DNA from: Paulinella micropora
Lineage: Eukaryota > Cercozoa > Imbricatea > Euglyphida > Paulinellidae
Length of the DNA: 64,000 bases
NCBI GenBank assembly: GCA_019918135.1
Contig: WBZZ01000897.1
Coordinates: forward strand, 587,501 to 651,500
Reading direction: 5' to 3'
The position numbers were made by a program, and so were the translations under genes. Shown here piece after piece: positions 16,817 through 27,392 of the stretch (within the stretch, counting starts at the first letter, position 1; every line of letters begins with the position of its first letter). The notes beneath the pieces were generated by a model. It was given only the letters and a program-made list of their open reading frames with translations. It searched no databases and was not told the origin of the DNA.

Positions 16817-19800
16817 TTAATATCCGAACGGGCGTGTTTCAATCGCATTCTCTACAATTCCGATAATTGTCGCTTCGTGTATGTATAACTAAATATTTTT
16901 TCTAAGTATTCGCTTGTTATCTTTTTCTTTTGTTTGTCTCTTGTTATCTTGCTGTTTTCTACAATCACAACCTTACCAGACTTCTCAATTCGCTTAGCAA
17001 TACATTTTTCTTCATCTGTTTTCAATAGTTCAAGTAATTCGTTTTTTCCTTTCTCATACAATTTAGTGTTCTTTAGTCCCAAGCCACAACTGATAACACT
17101 TAACATGTTAGGTAGGTTTAATGCTTTGTTAGTCTCATAGTTCATGCTGAAACCCTTTACTTTCATACAGGCCTGCCCATTATCCAATACATATCCATAA
17201 CATTTTGGCCCGCCACCAACAAAGGTTTTTATTTTGGCTCCACCTAATTCATCAGTCCATTCACCTAATAATTCACCTGTTTTTTCTTCTACTTCTCCTT
17301 TTGTTAAGTCAGTAGTATATATTACACTATCGGTATCGTGGTATAATATTCTGTATCCTAATTTGTCCATCTTATCATAAAGCCTCATTCTAGCATGGCA
17401 TGTAGTAAATAGAGCAATAACAATATTTGTTTTAATTGGGTCGCTCACAGCATCCTGTTTTAAGTCATAACTTGCTTCCACTACATCTTCATTAACTATA
17501 TTAATATTAATGTTGTCAATTGTCTTATCGTTCATTAGTTTGTATAAATCATCTTTGTCTCTTATAAATTTAGTTTGTGTTTTATTTTGTTTTTCTCCAA
17601 ATTTTCCCCATAAAGAGTTTAAGCACAACTTGGCAACAGCTCTTCTTCCAGAGTTCTTTTCTATTTTATCTTTATCCATTCTAACACCCATTTTAATTTC
17701 CATATTGTCAATGTAGCGATTTTTATCTTCATCTGTGATACATCCTTTTGGGTATCCTGTAGACTCTTGTTTTACCTTGATAAAGGTTTTAATGTATTCT
17801 TTGAATAAACTATCACTTTGTTCAACCCAGTTCCACACTTCATATACTTTCATTAATTTGTATCCTTTGTCAAGTGCCTTATAGATTTCTGGAGTAGCCC
17901 ATGTTCCTGTTAATGCTCGCTCATTATCAGAGTGATTACATTGGCCGTGGTGTCCTGTCATCCCGCACTTATCGCATAGGTAATACATCATCTTACCTCT
18001 GTCTGCTTTTGGTAAGACTGGATGAATTAAGCCCTTAGGCGGCAGCATTTTTGCTTTTACAATTCCGAAATAAACTTTATTAATAATATTCATTGCTACT
18101 TGTTTTCTTTCTGTCTCATTCTTTGGATGTATGATTTCATGGTGCCCTGTCGGATAAGGGTCATAATACATAACAGCGGGATACAATCCAGAGACATCAA
18201 TGTAATTAGCATATTCACTTTCATGTCTTGATTTCCAGTATAATGTGAGAGCATTAGTTCTGCCTCCAAACATTGCTTCTCTCGGACTTAATCGTTCTTG
18301 CTCCATAATTTGTTCATTTGTATCTTCTGCCAATACTTGACTTGTTCTAGATAGTCTCCATTCGCATTCCCAAATAGTAATGACTTTGGATACTCCGTAG
18401 AGTTTGCTCAATAAAACTTCTCTTGACTTTATATTTTTATATAGTTCTCCCATAGTCTTATTTTTCTTAATATTCATTGTATTGCTGTTATAGCACTTCT
18501 GACATCCGTGCCAATGACATCCATAAAACTCATAAGCGACGTTTTTTTTGCCGTCCCATCCATCTACGTATACATTGGACTGCTTTGAGTTAAGGTAAAA
18601 CATTTTTTCACCTCCATTGAAGGCATGTTTAATGTCAGTATTGTCTAATCTACTACGATATGCTAACCATTCAACACATGCCCGTGAGGTCATTCTGTTT
18701 TGCTTTTCATTCTTCAATACAGCAATTGATTTCTCAGGCATAAATTTACCACGATATAATGCCATCACACAACTCGCAATTGTTGTATATCTAAAAGGGT
18801 CAATACCGAATTCTAGAAACGAGTTTCTAAACATCATACAGCCTCGTCTCAATATATCAACATCGGAATGGCAATACTCAGCAATTTCTTTTTTCATATC
18901 AAAGTGAATATCTCCGACATGTCGGAGATTGTTGACTTGCCCATCATACCATTTTAAGAATTCTTCTCTTTTATCTCCTTTCATTGTGTTGTATCCGTAA
19001 TGTTTCTTATGTGGCATTACACCTACATAATTTTGATTTTTTGAAGTATTGAAGAAATGTGGAAAGTAGCCTTTTTAAGTTCATTCAATCCAAATGTCTT
19101 AGGAAAATCAGCCAATGGCATCGGAAGAAAACTTAGACTATCAATAAATCTAAATTTCTTATGTATCATCATCATAATTTTACCACCTTGATAAATGACA
19201 AATGGCGCATGTCCATTATCAACTAACCACTTGAGAATAAACTGACAATCGTAGCCTCTGGAGTTATGTGCTATGAATGTATAGTCATTATGCTTGATAT
19301 CAAATATCCACTTACAGAAGTCATCAATATTCTTGTGAATTATTGGTGTGCTGTCGTTGAAATACTGGCTTTCAGTATGATTAACGATATGTTCACCTGT
19401 GTCTTGTGTTGCCTCAAAATCAAAGAATACATATTTTTCTGTTGGCGGTAGGATTGCTTTTTGAGATATTTCGCATTTGTGTTCTAGTGGTTGTATTTCT
19501 TTACAATTACGACACTTCGCATATCCGCATTTATGTCCATCTTTAGTTTTATAATTTGTTCCGCATTCCTTACATTTTGCTTTTTCATCGCACATATTAG
19601 AAATGTTCTTATTCTCCAAAGCATCCTTTTTATGGAGGAAAGTTTCTACAACATTCTTTACATTCAATCCACTGAGATTTATCTTTTATACCTTGACATC
19701 CAGATACTCCGCATATATTACATACAAATTCGCACGAGTGTGTGTTCATATATCTTCTTAAGCATAACTCACAGAAGTTCTTTTTACTTAGCATAGACTT

Positions 19801-20850
19801 CATATTAGTTATAGCATCGTAATGCCCTTCTGTTTTGAGAATATAAAGATTAGTAAGCCGTTCGCCGCTGGCATCAAGTAGATCTGTTTTATAAACGATT
19901 TTGTCAGGGAATTCAACAATAACCAAATTATAGTTAATGTAATTAGCAAATATATTAATCTCTGGAATACCACAGACATTTTCAATAACATTTGCTTTCT
20001 CATGTAGTTCTCTTGCCAATTCTTCTTGTATCTTTCTTCCTTTCATAATCTGTGAATATTTTTCATTATTTTCTTTTTTTGCTCGGACTACAACAATTGC
20101 CCTTGCTAAGCATATGTTATCGGTGTTGTTGATTTGGATAACCCCTCTTTTCTTATAGATATCTAATTTGTTAATAACTTGTAGCCTTGTTCCTCCTGTA
20201 GGCATCTTAATAGATTTTAATATAAACTTTAAATTATCCATATTTGCTCCTTTTTCATCAGTATAAAGGCTTTCATTACTTTGAAATATATTAGATAACC
20301 TTTCCAATACATCTTCAACAGAGATTTCGTTAATAGTTTTCATACTTGTTGATACGGCTCCATAGTGCCCATTTATAAATTCAATACTTAAACTGACTTT
20401 ACTATTAGTAGGATGTCTTTGAATAAAATCTTTTAGGATGATTCCAATAAAATTTATTACATCTCTAATAGTGAATGAATGAATGTTTCCAGTAATCCTC
20501 ACTTTATACTGGCTCTCATTAATTCCTAGTTTGTGTTCTTCGCTATTGTCCCGCAATATATTGTAATTACCATATCGCATCAAGTCTCTGACATTCTCCT
20601 GTCTGATACTTTGAGAAATTTCAATAGGCAATGGAGGAGCAATAGGAATATTTTGTTGTCGGAAGTACGAAACACCTCTTACTCTGTTTAAGTAATTTTG
20701 GGCTGTTGGCGTATCAATCCGTATATACCTATTACTTGGTTGAATAAACAGCGCATCATGTCCCCTAACATGTTTAATTTCATAATTTATCTTGTATTCC
20801 CTTAGTTTGTCTAGCCTATAGACAACACCTTTGTAGTCGTGTGTGTCCAT
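16817..20850 (-). pseudogene. Family B DNA polymerase (three one-base frameshifts)
   Basis: Replicates the element, likely by protein priming as in other Polintons. From ATG 20850 the order is an N-terminal region, paired CxxC fingers (CNICG, CKECG, CGYAKCRNC), exonuclease motifs FDFEATQDTG, FIAHNSRGYDCQF and YCHSDVD, then polymerase motifs DVSGLYP, KLCLNSLWGKF and YHDTDSVIYT. The frame is lost near 19640 (finger region), near 19075 (A run, five instead of six) and near 16855 (one A missing before the C-terminus). All active-site motifs remain. A palindrome at 18910-18929 adds LRHVGDI between exonuclease motifs. E2 is 21 bp shorter there. Either young decay or homopolymer sequencing errors. 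Confidence 0.92.
18910..18929. repeat. 20-bp palindrome copy 11 (PolB)
   Basis: ATCTCCGACATGTCGGAGAT, read NLRHVGD in PolB on the minus strand. The E2 site is 21 bp shorter. Confidence 0.95.
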
Positions 20851-20892
20851 AACTATATACCAAGAAATATAAAAATTTTGGAATTAATTAAT

Positions 20893-20940
20893 TATGTGTC
20901 CTTAATGTGTCCTTTAATATTATGTGTCCTTATCCTTAAC
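20893..20940. repeat. TGTGTCCTTA direct repeats
   Basis: Three close copies of (A)TGTGTCCTTA upstream of PolB, with a further AAGTGTCCTTA at 21380. They lie between the divergent PolB side and the AP2-like gene near the TIR and might be a binding array for regulation or replication. Confidence 0.4.
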
Positions 20941-21001
20941 ATAAATTAAAATTTTTTTGATAACATTAAAAAAATTATATTGCTGGGCACTTATTTCTAC
21001 T

Positions 21002-21370
21002 TCATTCTGTATGAGTTATAAGAAGCATTGTATGAACTAGTATCAAGACGCTGATTATATCCGCTACCACAATGACAATTACTTTCCATATATCCAACAT
21101 ATTACATCGTTCGTCTGTGTTGTTAGTAATTGATTGCGATATTTTCTTTGGTTTTTCTTTTATATATTGTTCATATTTTGGAATAATTATCTCATTATGG
21201 TATTTGTTTGCTAGTTCCATTGCTTGCTCAAATGTTCGTTTCTTGCCAATACAGAAACTTTTACATTTACTTTTTTTACCTTCATACCATTGTACTCTTA
21301 CCATAGGTCTCTTTATGTTCTTTTTAACCATAACGCATCCCCTAGACATTGAAAAATGTTCGGTGTCCAT
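21002..21370 (-). CDS. AP2-like DNA-binding domain protein with membrane tail
   Basis: 122 aa. GCVMVKKNIKRPMVRVQWYEGK...CKSFCIGKKRTFEQAMELANKYHNE resembles an AP2/integrase arm-type DNA-binding domain (three strands plus a helix ending in A..LA..Y). The end (VIVIVVADIISVLILVHTM) is a strong transmembrane segment. The E2 counterpart has the same N-terminal domain but a zinc finger instead of the membrane segment. It is the gene next to the right TIR in E1 and the left TIR in E2, which suggests terminus binding or regulation. Confidence 0.65.
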   Translation of the reverse strand: MDTEHFSMSRGCVMVKKNIKRPMVRVQWYEGKKSKCKSFCIGKKRTFEQAMELANKYHNEIIIPKYEQYIKEKPKKISQSITNNTDERCNMLDIWKVIVIVVADIISVLILVHTMLLITHTE

Positions 21371-21437
21371 TTGTTTTATATTTAAGTGTCCTTATTCTTA
21401 AATGAAATTATAACACATAGATAACCTGAATACCGCC

Positions 21438-21770
21438 ACTGGTGCCACCAGATGGATATTCTAGAAAATTCTATTTCCGGAATATCACCATGCGACACCA
21501 AAACACGGCGGTGTCGCAGTGTCGCAGAGGTTGCGACAAAATTTCACTTTTTTGTCGCAGTGTCGCAAAAAAAATTTGGAGACATAGTGCCACTATAAGA
21601 CAATATAAAAAATCAAACTTTCAATAGGAGAAGTTATTTCATCGTTTTGAAATAGTTTTATTTTTTAATGTCGCGACTTTGCGATTAATAGGAGAGCGAA
21701 TTTAGCCGTCATCTCTCTTGCTACCCCCCCATGTCTCCAAATGGCGTCTTATAGTGGCACCTATACTACT
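21438..21770 (-). repeat. E1 right terminal inverted repeat (333 bp)
   Basis: 21438-21709 matches the left repeat, and 21710-21770 is the outer part whose partner lies before the window. The last bases, CTATACTACT, are the same as the outermost bases of the E2 right repeat, which places the end at 21770. The following GACGTC (21771-21776) is the predicted 6-bp target duplication. Confidence 0.85.
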
Positions 21771-21776
21771 GACGTC

Positions 21777-22553
21777 ACCACTCTATCTACATAGAAGGTG
21801 GAAAGAGAGAGGAAGCCATAGGTAGGTAGGTATGTCTATACATACATCTCTCTCTTTATGATGATGTTGTCACATTTTAACGAAACATAAGTGAACAACA
21901 AAGAAAAACAATTCAAACTACACAAATTACGTGTTTTATTCGTGTGAACACAAGCATGAGCAACAGACAAATGCTTGAAGACATGATGACAGAACGTATG
22001 TGGGAAAAGTTCCCGTGAAAATGACCCATTTTCAACCATATCATCCATTTCACACCACAGACCAGACAATACGTTCGTGTGTGAAAGCATAACAGAACAC
22101 AACAACTGAAGCAACAAACACTCATCCCACGTCTTGCATTCATTCAACAACATATACAAATGCTTTGACAAATATGTGGACACCGCATCATATGCATATC
22201 CATCATAGAAACACATGTCGTTTTCTGTTTGTGTCATGATCCTCTCACTCTCTGTGCCTGTTTCTTTTCCTGTCTGTCTGTCCTTTGTTTTCTCACTCCT
22301 ACTTCTTCCTCTTGAGTCAACTACCCTTTGTGACTGTGTGCGAGTGTGTCCCTACACCTATCTCACTTTTCGTTCCTTTCCTGTTTGCTTCCTCAAACTC
22401 ACATGTCCTTACGAATTTCCTTGTGTGTGTGAGTGTTCTTGTCTCAGTCCTCTCCATTTGAGTTTCTATATTCCTTCCTGACACTGCCTGTGTGTCTGTT
22501 GTTGTCCCGTGAGAGTCTTTCTCTTCATCTCTTACTCTCTCCTTTTTCGTTCT
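21777..22553. other. Host-like spacer between E1 and E2
   Basis: 777 bp with more even base composition than the elements. An open frame on the minus strand at 21836-22237 (133 aa, Leu/Cys-rich, starting MTQTENDMCFYDGYAY) could be a host exon but has no recognised motif. Its start lies close to CT-rich low-complexity DNA (22236-22560). No transposon gene is seen. Confidence 0.6.
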
Positions 22554-22559
22554 CCCCTC
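22554..22559 (+). repeat. E2 target site duplication, left
   Basis: CCCCTC immediately before the AG terminus, repeated at 44236-44241. Six bases is the Polinton duplication length. Confidence 0.93.
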
Positions 22560-22657
22560 AGTAGTATAGGGTCGCACTACAAGACACTTTTTCAATACAC
22601 ACCCCCCGCCACCAGGGACACACACACGGCCGGCCCGCACGGGACAAAAAGGCAATT
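22560..22657 (+). repeat. E2 left terminal inverted repeat (98 bp)
   Basis: Begins AGTAGTATAGGG and ends GGCAATT. Reverse complement of 44138-44235. GC-rich middle with GGCCGGCC, unlike the AT-rich interior. The outer AGTAGTATAGG is shared with E1. Confidence 0.96.
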
Positions 22658-22706
22658 GAATTTAATATTTAAAATAATACCGTTAAAATATAAAGACACA
22701 GACAGG

Positions 22707-23240
22707 ATGACAAATGTAGGGGTAAACCCCTACAACCCAAACGAAGGTGGTGCGGAGGGCAAATCCCCCCGTAGATTTACAATTTCAAAAGGATGTATTA
22801 TGTTAAAGAATAATGAAAAGAGACCGATGGTAAAAATTCAATGGAGAGAAGGAAATCAAACGATGTGTAAGAGTTTTAGTATTGGAAAACGAAGAAACCA
22901 AGAACAAGCAATGGAAGAAGCAAAAAAATACTACGATGAAAAAGTAAAACCAAAGTATGATGAATGGAAAGTTAATTATGATAAGGAAACAAAAGAAATC
23001 AAAAAAGAAAAGAAAAGGAATTGGAAGAAGACTCCTTTTAAGTGCGAATGCGGAGCTGAAATAAATAGAAGTAGCAAAGCAAGACATATGAAATCAAACA
23101 GGCACACAGCCCCGCCCGCCCTGCCCGCCCAGCCAGCCCCGCCCGCCCCGCCCCAATTTCCATCTAAACATTGGGCCCCCCGTATATATAGACACGGGGA
23201 GCACACGGCAGACCACGGCGGGGGCAGACGATTGAGATAA
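22707..23240 (+). CDS. AP2-like DNA-binding protein with C-x-C...H...H finger
   Basis: About 177 aa from ATG 22707. GCIMLKNNEKRPMVKIQWREG...CKSFSIGKRRNQEQAMEEAKKYYDE matches the E1 terminal gene. A charged helix follows, then CECGAEINRSSKARHMKSNRH with the same C-x-C-x11-H-x5-H spacing as both E1 GIY-YIG proteins. The C-terminus is Ala/Pro-rich (GCCCGCCC repeats). The N-terminus is encoded by two hairpins (GTAGGGGT-AA-ACCCCTAC at 22717-22734, then GGAGGGCAAATCCCCC), so it may be a later addition. Next to the left TIR, likely DNA-binding at the termini or regulatory. Confidence 0.65.
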   Translation: MTNVGVNPYNPNEGGAEGKSPRRFTISKGCIMLKNNEKRPMVKIQWREGNQTMCKSFSIGKRRNQEQAMEEAKKYYDEKVKPKYDEWKVNYDKETKEIKKEKKRNWKKTPFKCECGAEINRSSKARHMKSNRHTAPPALPAQPAPPAPPQFPSKHWAPRIYRHGEHTADHGGGRRLR

Positions 23241-23250
23241 TTAATTAAAA

Positions 23251-23347
23251 TTTTTGAAAAAAATATTTTCCTATATATACACTGACTAACAGAAAGATTT
23301 AAAAAATCTTTCAGCAAAAGGTTTTGTGAAACTTTTTCAAAAGTTTC
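23251..23347 (+). promoter_or_regulatory. PolB promoter and double leader hairpin
   Basis: AAAAAAATATTTTCCTATATATA (23258-23279) matches the E2 promoter motif found before penton and ATPase. Two palindromes follow before the ATG: GAAAGATT...AATCTTTC (23292-23312) and GAAACTTTTTCAAAAGTTTC (23328-23347). The pair recurs inverted at 41395-41450. Confidence 0.55.
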
Positions 23348-26300
23348 ATGGAGACACACACTTACAACGGTATTCAGTATAGGTTGGACAAATTTAGGGA
23401 ACAAAAAATTAATTATGAAATCAAAAGGGTCAGGGGTCAAGATGTGCTGTATATAATACCGAAGACTAGAAAGTATAAGGTGGATACAACAACGGCCCAA
23501 AATTACTTGAACCAAGTAAGAGGTGCTGTTTATTTTGAGGAACGGAAACAAGGTATTCCAGTAGCACCGCCATTACCTCCACAGTTTGAAGCGAAAGTAA
23601 GAGAAAGAAAAGAAAGGGTGAAAGACCTAATGCGGTATGCTAACTACGAAATCAAACACGTAGATAGAAAGAAGCACGTGCTGGGTATTAATGAAAGCCA
23701 GTATTGGGTTAGGATTAGAGGCAACTTCACTTCTTTCAGTATGAATGATATTCTACAGTTTATTGAGATAATCCTGAACGACTTTATCAAAAGACAGAAA
23801 CAGGGAAGTATGGTTAGTGTAAGCATCAAGTTTGTAGATTACTATGGGGCAGTATCTACAAAGTTGAAAAGGATTAACGAGATTTCTGTCAGCGATGTTT
23901 TGGAAAGATTGTCAGCATTATTTCAAAGCAACGAAAGCCTTTATACAGACGAAAAGGGAACCAATATGGATAAGTTTAGGTTTGTTTTGAAATCTGTTGA
24001 AATGCCGACGGGCGGAACGAGGCTTCAAATAATTAATAAGTTGGATGTATATAAAAAGAGAGGAGTAATTCAAATTAATAATACAGACAACATATGCTTA
24101 GCCAGAGCAATTGTTGTAGTAAAAGCAAAAATTGAAAAACATACAAAATACTCACAGATTATGAAAGGCAGAAAGATACAGGAGGAGATGGCTTTGAAAC
24201 TACACGAAGAAGCAAAAGTAATTCAGGATGTGTGCGGTATTACTGAAATTAATACATTTGCTATCTACATTAAATACAATCCGGTTATCGTTGAATTCCC
24301 TGATAAGATTGTTTATAAGACGGACCTGCTTAATGAAAATGGCGAGCGACTTACTAACCTTTACATACTTAAGACAGAGAACCACTACGATGCCATAACT
24401 AATATGAAGTCTATGGTAAGCAAAGAAAACTTCTGTGAAATATGTCTAAGAGGATTTCAAAAGCGACACGCCTGCGAAGCTAAATGTAATATCTGCGAAA
24501 CCAAAGAATGTAAGGGTATTAACGATAGAAGCAATTGGACTGATTGCTATTCGTGTAATAGAAAGTTTCCAAATACGGTCTGTTTTAATAATCACAAGAG
24601 GACGAATTGCGATATCAAAGCGAAATGTCTTTCGTGCGGACTTAATTACAGAAGAAGGTCGCGAAGCGACCGTTCGCCCTACGGGCTGAACAAGAACGAA
24701 CACAAATGCGGTTATGCTAAATGCCGTAATTGTAAGGAACTGAAACCACTTGAACACCAATGTGAAATCGTGAAGAAAGACATTCTACCTTTTTCAGAGA
24801 AATACATATTCTTTGACTTTGAAGCGACACAGGACACAGGCGAGCACATAGTCAATCATGCGGAAAGCCAGTATTACGATGCTAAGGAACCACCTGTCAT
24901 TCATAAGAACATTGATGATTTCTGTAAGTGGGCTTTTGAATCTAAGCACAACGGCTTTACATTTATTGCTCATAACAGTCGCGGTTATGATTGTCAGTTT
25001 ATTCTTAAATGGTTAGTGGATAACGGACAGGCACCATTCGTCATTTATCAAGGCGGTAAGATAATGATGGATGACTTTGAAGAAATACCGTTTCATTGAT
25101 AGTCTCAGTTTCCTGACTATGCCTCTGGCTGATTTTCCTAAGACATTCGGATTGAACGAACTTAAAAAGGGCTTCTTTCCTCACTTCTTTAATACTGACA
25201 AGAACAAAAATTATGTTGGGGTTATGCCTCATAAAAAACACTATGGCTACGACACGATGAAAGATAAGAAAAGGGCGGAATTCTTAGAATGGTATGAAAG
25301 CCAGAAAAACAACACATTTGATATGCGGAAGGAAATCGCGGAATACTGTCATAGCGATGTTGACATTCTGAGAAGGGGATGTATGGATTTTAGAAAGCAG
25401 TTTTTAGAATTCGGTATTGACCCGTTTCAATATACAACTATTGCGAGTTGTGTTATGGCTTTGTATCGTGCTAAGTTTATGCCAGAGAATTCAATTGCTG
25501 TGTTGAAGGCGGAAAAGCAAAACAGGATTACCTCTCGGGCCTGTGTTGAATGGATTGCTTACAGAAGCAGGTTAGACCAAACGGATATCAAACACGCATT
25601 CAATGGTGGTGAGAAAATGTTTAACTTAGGGCAGTCAAATGTGTATGTAGACGGCTGGGATGAGAAGAACAAAACCGCTTACGAATTTCACGGATGTTTC
25701 TGGCACGGATGTCCAAAGTGCTTTAATAGAAATACAATCAACACTAAGAAGAATGAAACGATGGGTGAACTATACAAGGCAACAATGAGACGAGAAAAAG
25801 ACCTAAGCAAACAAGTAAGCAAAATAATAAGTATATGGGAATGTGAATGGAGATTAATGAAAACAAGTGAAACCCTAGCGGAAGATACTAATGAACGAAT
25901 TACAGAACAAGAAGGGCTGAACCCGCGAGAAGCAATGTTTGGAGGTAGAACGGATGCTCTAACATTGTATTGGAAATCACGGCACGACAACGAATACGCA
26001 AAATACATTGACATATGTTCTCTGTATCCTACTGTTATGTTTTACGACCTTTACCCTAGCGGGCACCACGAAATTATTAGGCCCTGTAATGACGACGAAC
26101 GACTGTCTATGAAAAACAAAATCATAAACAGAGAATATTTCGGAGTGTCTAAGGTTAAGATGCTACCGCCTAGAAAATTACTTCACCCCGTTTTACCTAA
26201 GGCGGATAGAGGAAAACTAATGTATTACCTGTGCGACAAGTGCGGAATGACTGAACAGAAAACCGAATGTAAGCACACCGATAACGAGCGAGCAATAACA

Positions 26301-27392
26301 GGCACTTGGGCAACACCCGAAATCTACAAGGCCTTAGACAAAGGCTATAAGTTGATTAAGGTATATGAAGTATGGCACTGGAAGGAGCAGAGCAGTAGCC
26401 TGTTCAAAGATTACATAAAAACTTTCTTAAAGGTTAAACAAGAGTCAAGCGGATATCCTGATGGCTGTATTACACAGGAACAAAAAAGAAACTACATTGA
26501 CAGTATGGAAATCAAGATGGGAATTAAGATGGACGAAAATAAGATAGAAGAAAACCCTGGAAGACGAGCGGTTGCTAAGTTGTGCTTGAATAGCCTGTGG
26601 GGCAAGTTTGGTGAAAAGCAAAACAAAACTCAAAACAAAATGATTAAAGATAAAGATACCTTATACAAGTTAATGAACGATAAGTCAGTTGATAACATAA
26701 ACATAAGCATTATTAACGACAAGATAATAGAAGCGAGTTATGACCTTAAACAGGATGCGGTAAGCGACCCAGTAAAAACAAATATTGTAGTTGCTTTATT
26801 TACGACTTGCCACGCGAGGATTAGACTATATGAGATGATGGACAAACTAGACAACAGAGTTCTATACCACGATACCGACAGTGTCATATACACGACAGAC
26901 TTAACGAAAGGCGAAACAGATGTGAAAACTGGTAAGCTGTTAGGCGAATGGACGGACGAACTACACGGAGCAAAGATTATGACCTTTATCGGAGGCGAGC
27001 CAAAGTGTTATGGATATGTATTGGATAACGGCAAAGCAAGTATGAAAGTAAAAGGCTTTAGTATGAATTATGAAAACAATAAATCATTAAATTTACCAAA
27101 TATGTTAAGTGTCATTAGTTGCGGACTTGGAATTAAAAACAACGACTTTATTGAGAACGGCAAGAATGAATTGTTAGAGTTGCTTAAAACTCAGGAAGAA
27201 AAATTGATTGCTAAACGAATTGAAAAATCAGGTAAAGTTGTTATAGTAGAGAACAGCAAGATAACAAGAGATAAACAACAGAAAAAAATAACGAGTGAAT
27301 ACTTAGAAAAAATATTCAGCTTTACTTACACCAAAAGAAATATTATAGGTATTGTAGACAATGCGATTGAAACTAGACCATTCGGTTACTAA
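23348..27392 (+). pseudogene. Family B DNA polymerase, E2 copy (one frameshift)
   Basis: ATG 23348 (METHTYNG, as in E1) runs to a stop at 25099. The second frame, open from 25071, carries the rest to 27392. An extra G at 25069/25070 explains the break, just after exonuclease motif II. Motifs: FFDFEATQDTG, FIAHNSRGYDCQF, YCHSDVD, DICSLYP, KLCLNSLWGKFGE, YHDTDSVIYT. Two hairpins at 24658-24690 are inserted in frame in the zinc-finger region, where E1 has a much shorter loop. Combined length about 1340 aa. Programmed frameshifting is possible but no classical slippery heptamer is seen. It overlaps the convergent lipase gene by a few bases. Confidence 0.92.
24656..24692 (+). repeat. In-frame double hairpin in E2 PolB
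   Basis: GGTCGC-GAA-GCGACC followed by TTCGCCC-TAC-GGGCTGAA. Encodes about 16 residues (RRSRSDRSPYGLNKNE) absent from E1 PolB. The TTCGCCC...GGGC type differs from the E1 palindrome family. Confidence 0.75.

Larger units (their letters stand above)
1..21770. mobile_element. Polinton/Maverick element E1 (left end cut by window)
   Basis: Bounded by long inverted repeats and carrying integrase, PolB, A32-like ATPase, cysteine protease, major capsid and penton genes, the defining set of Polintons. Position 1 pairs with 21709 in the inverted repeat, and the right copy continues to a terminus ending ACTACT at 21770, so about 61 bp of the left end lies before the window. Morphogenesis genes run mainly on the plus strand and replication genes on the minus strand. 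Several genes carry one-base frameshifts (ATPase, penton, PolB, coiled-coil), so the copy is probably not autonomous unless these are sequencing errors in homopolymers. It alone carries the 20-bp palindrome family and three homing-type nucleases. Confidence 0.93.
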
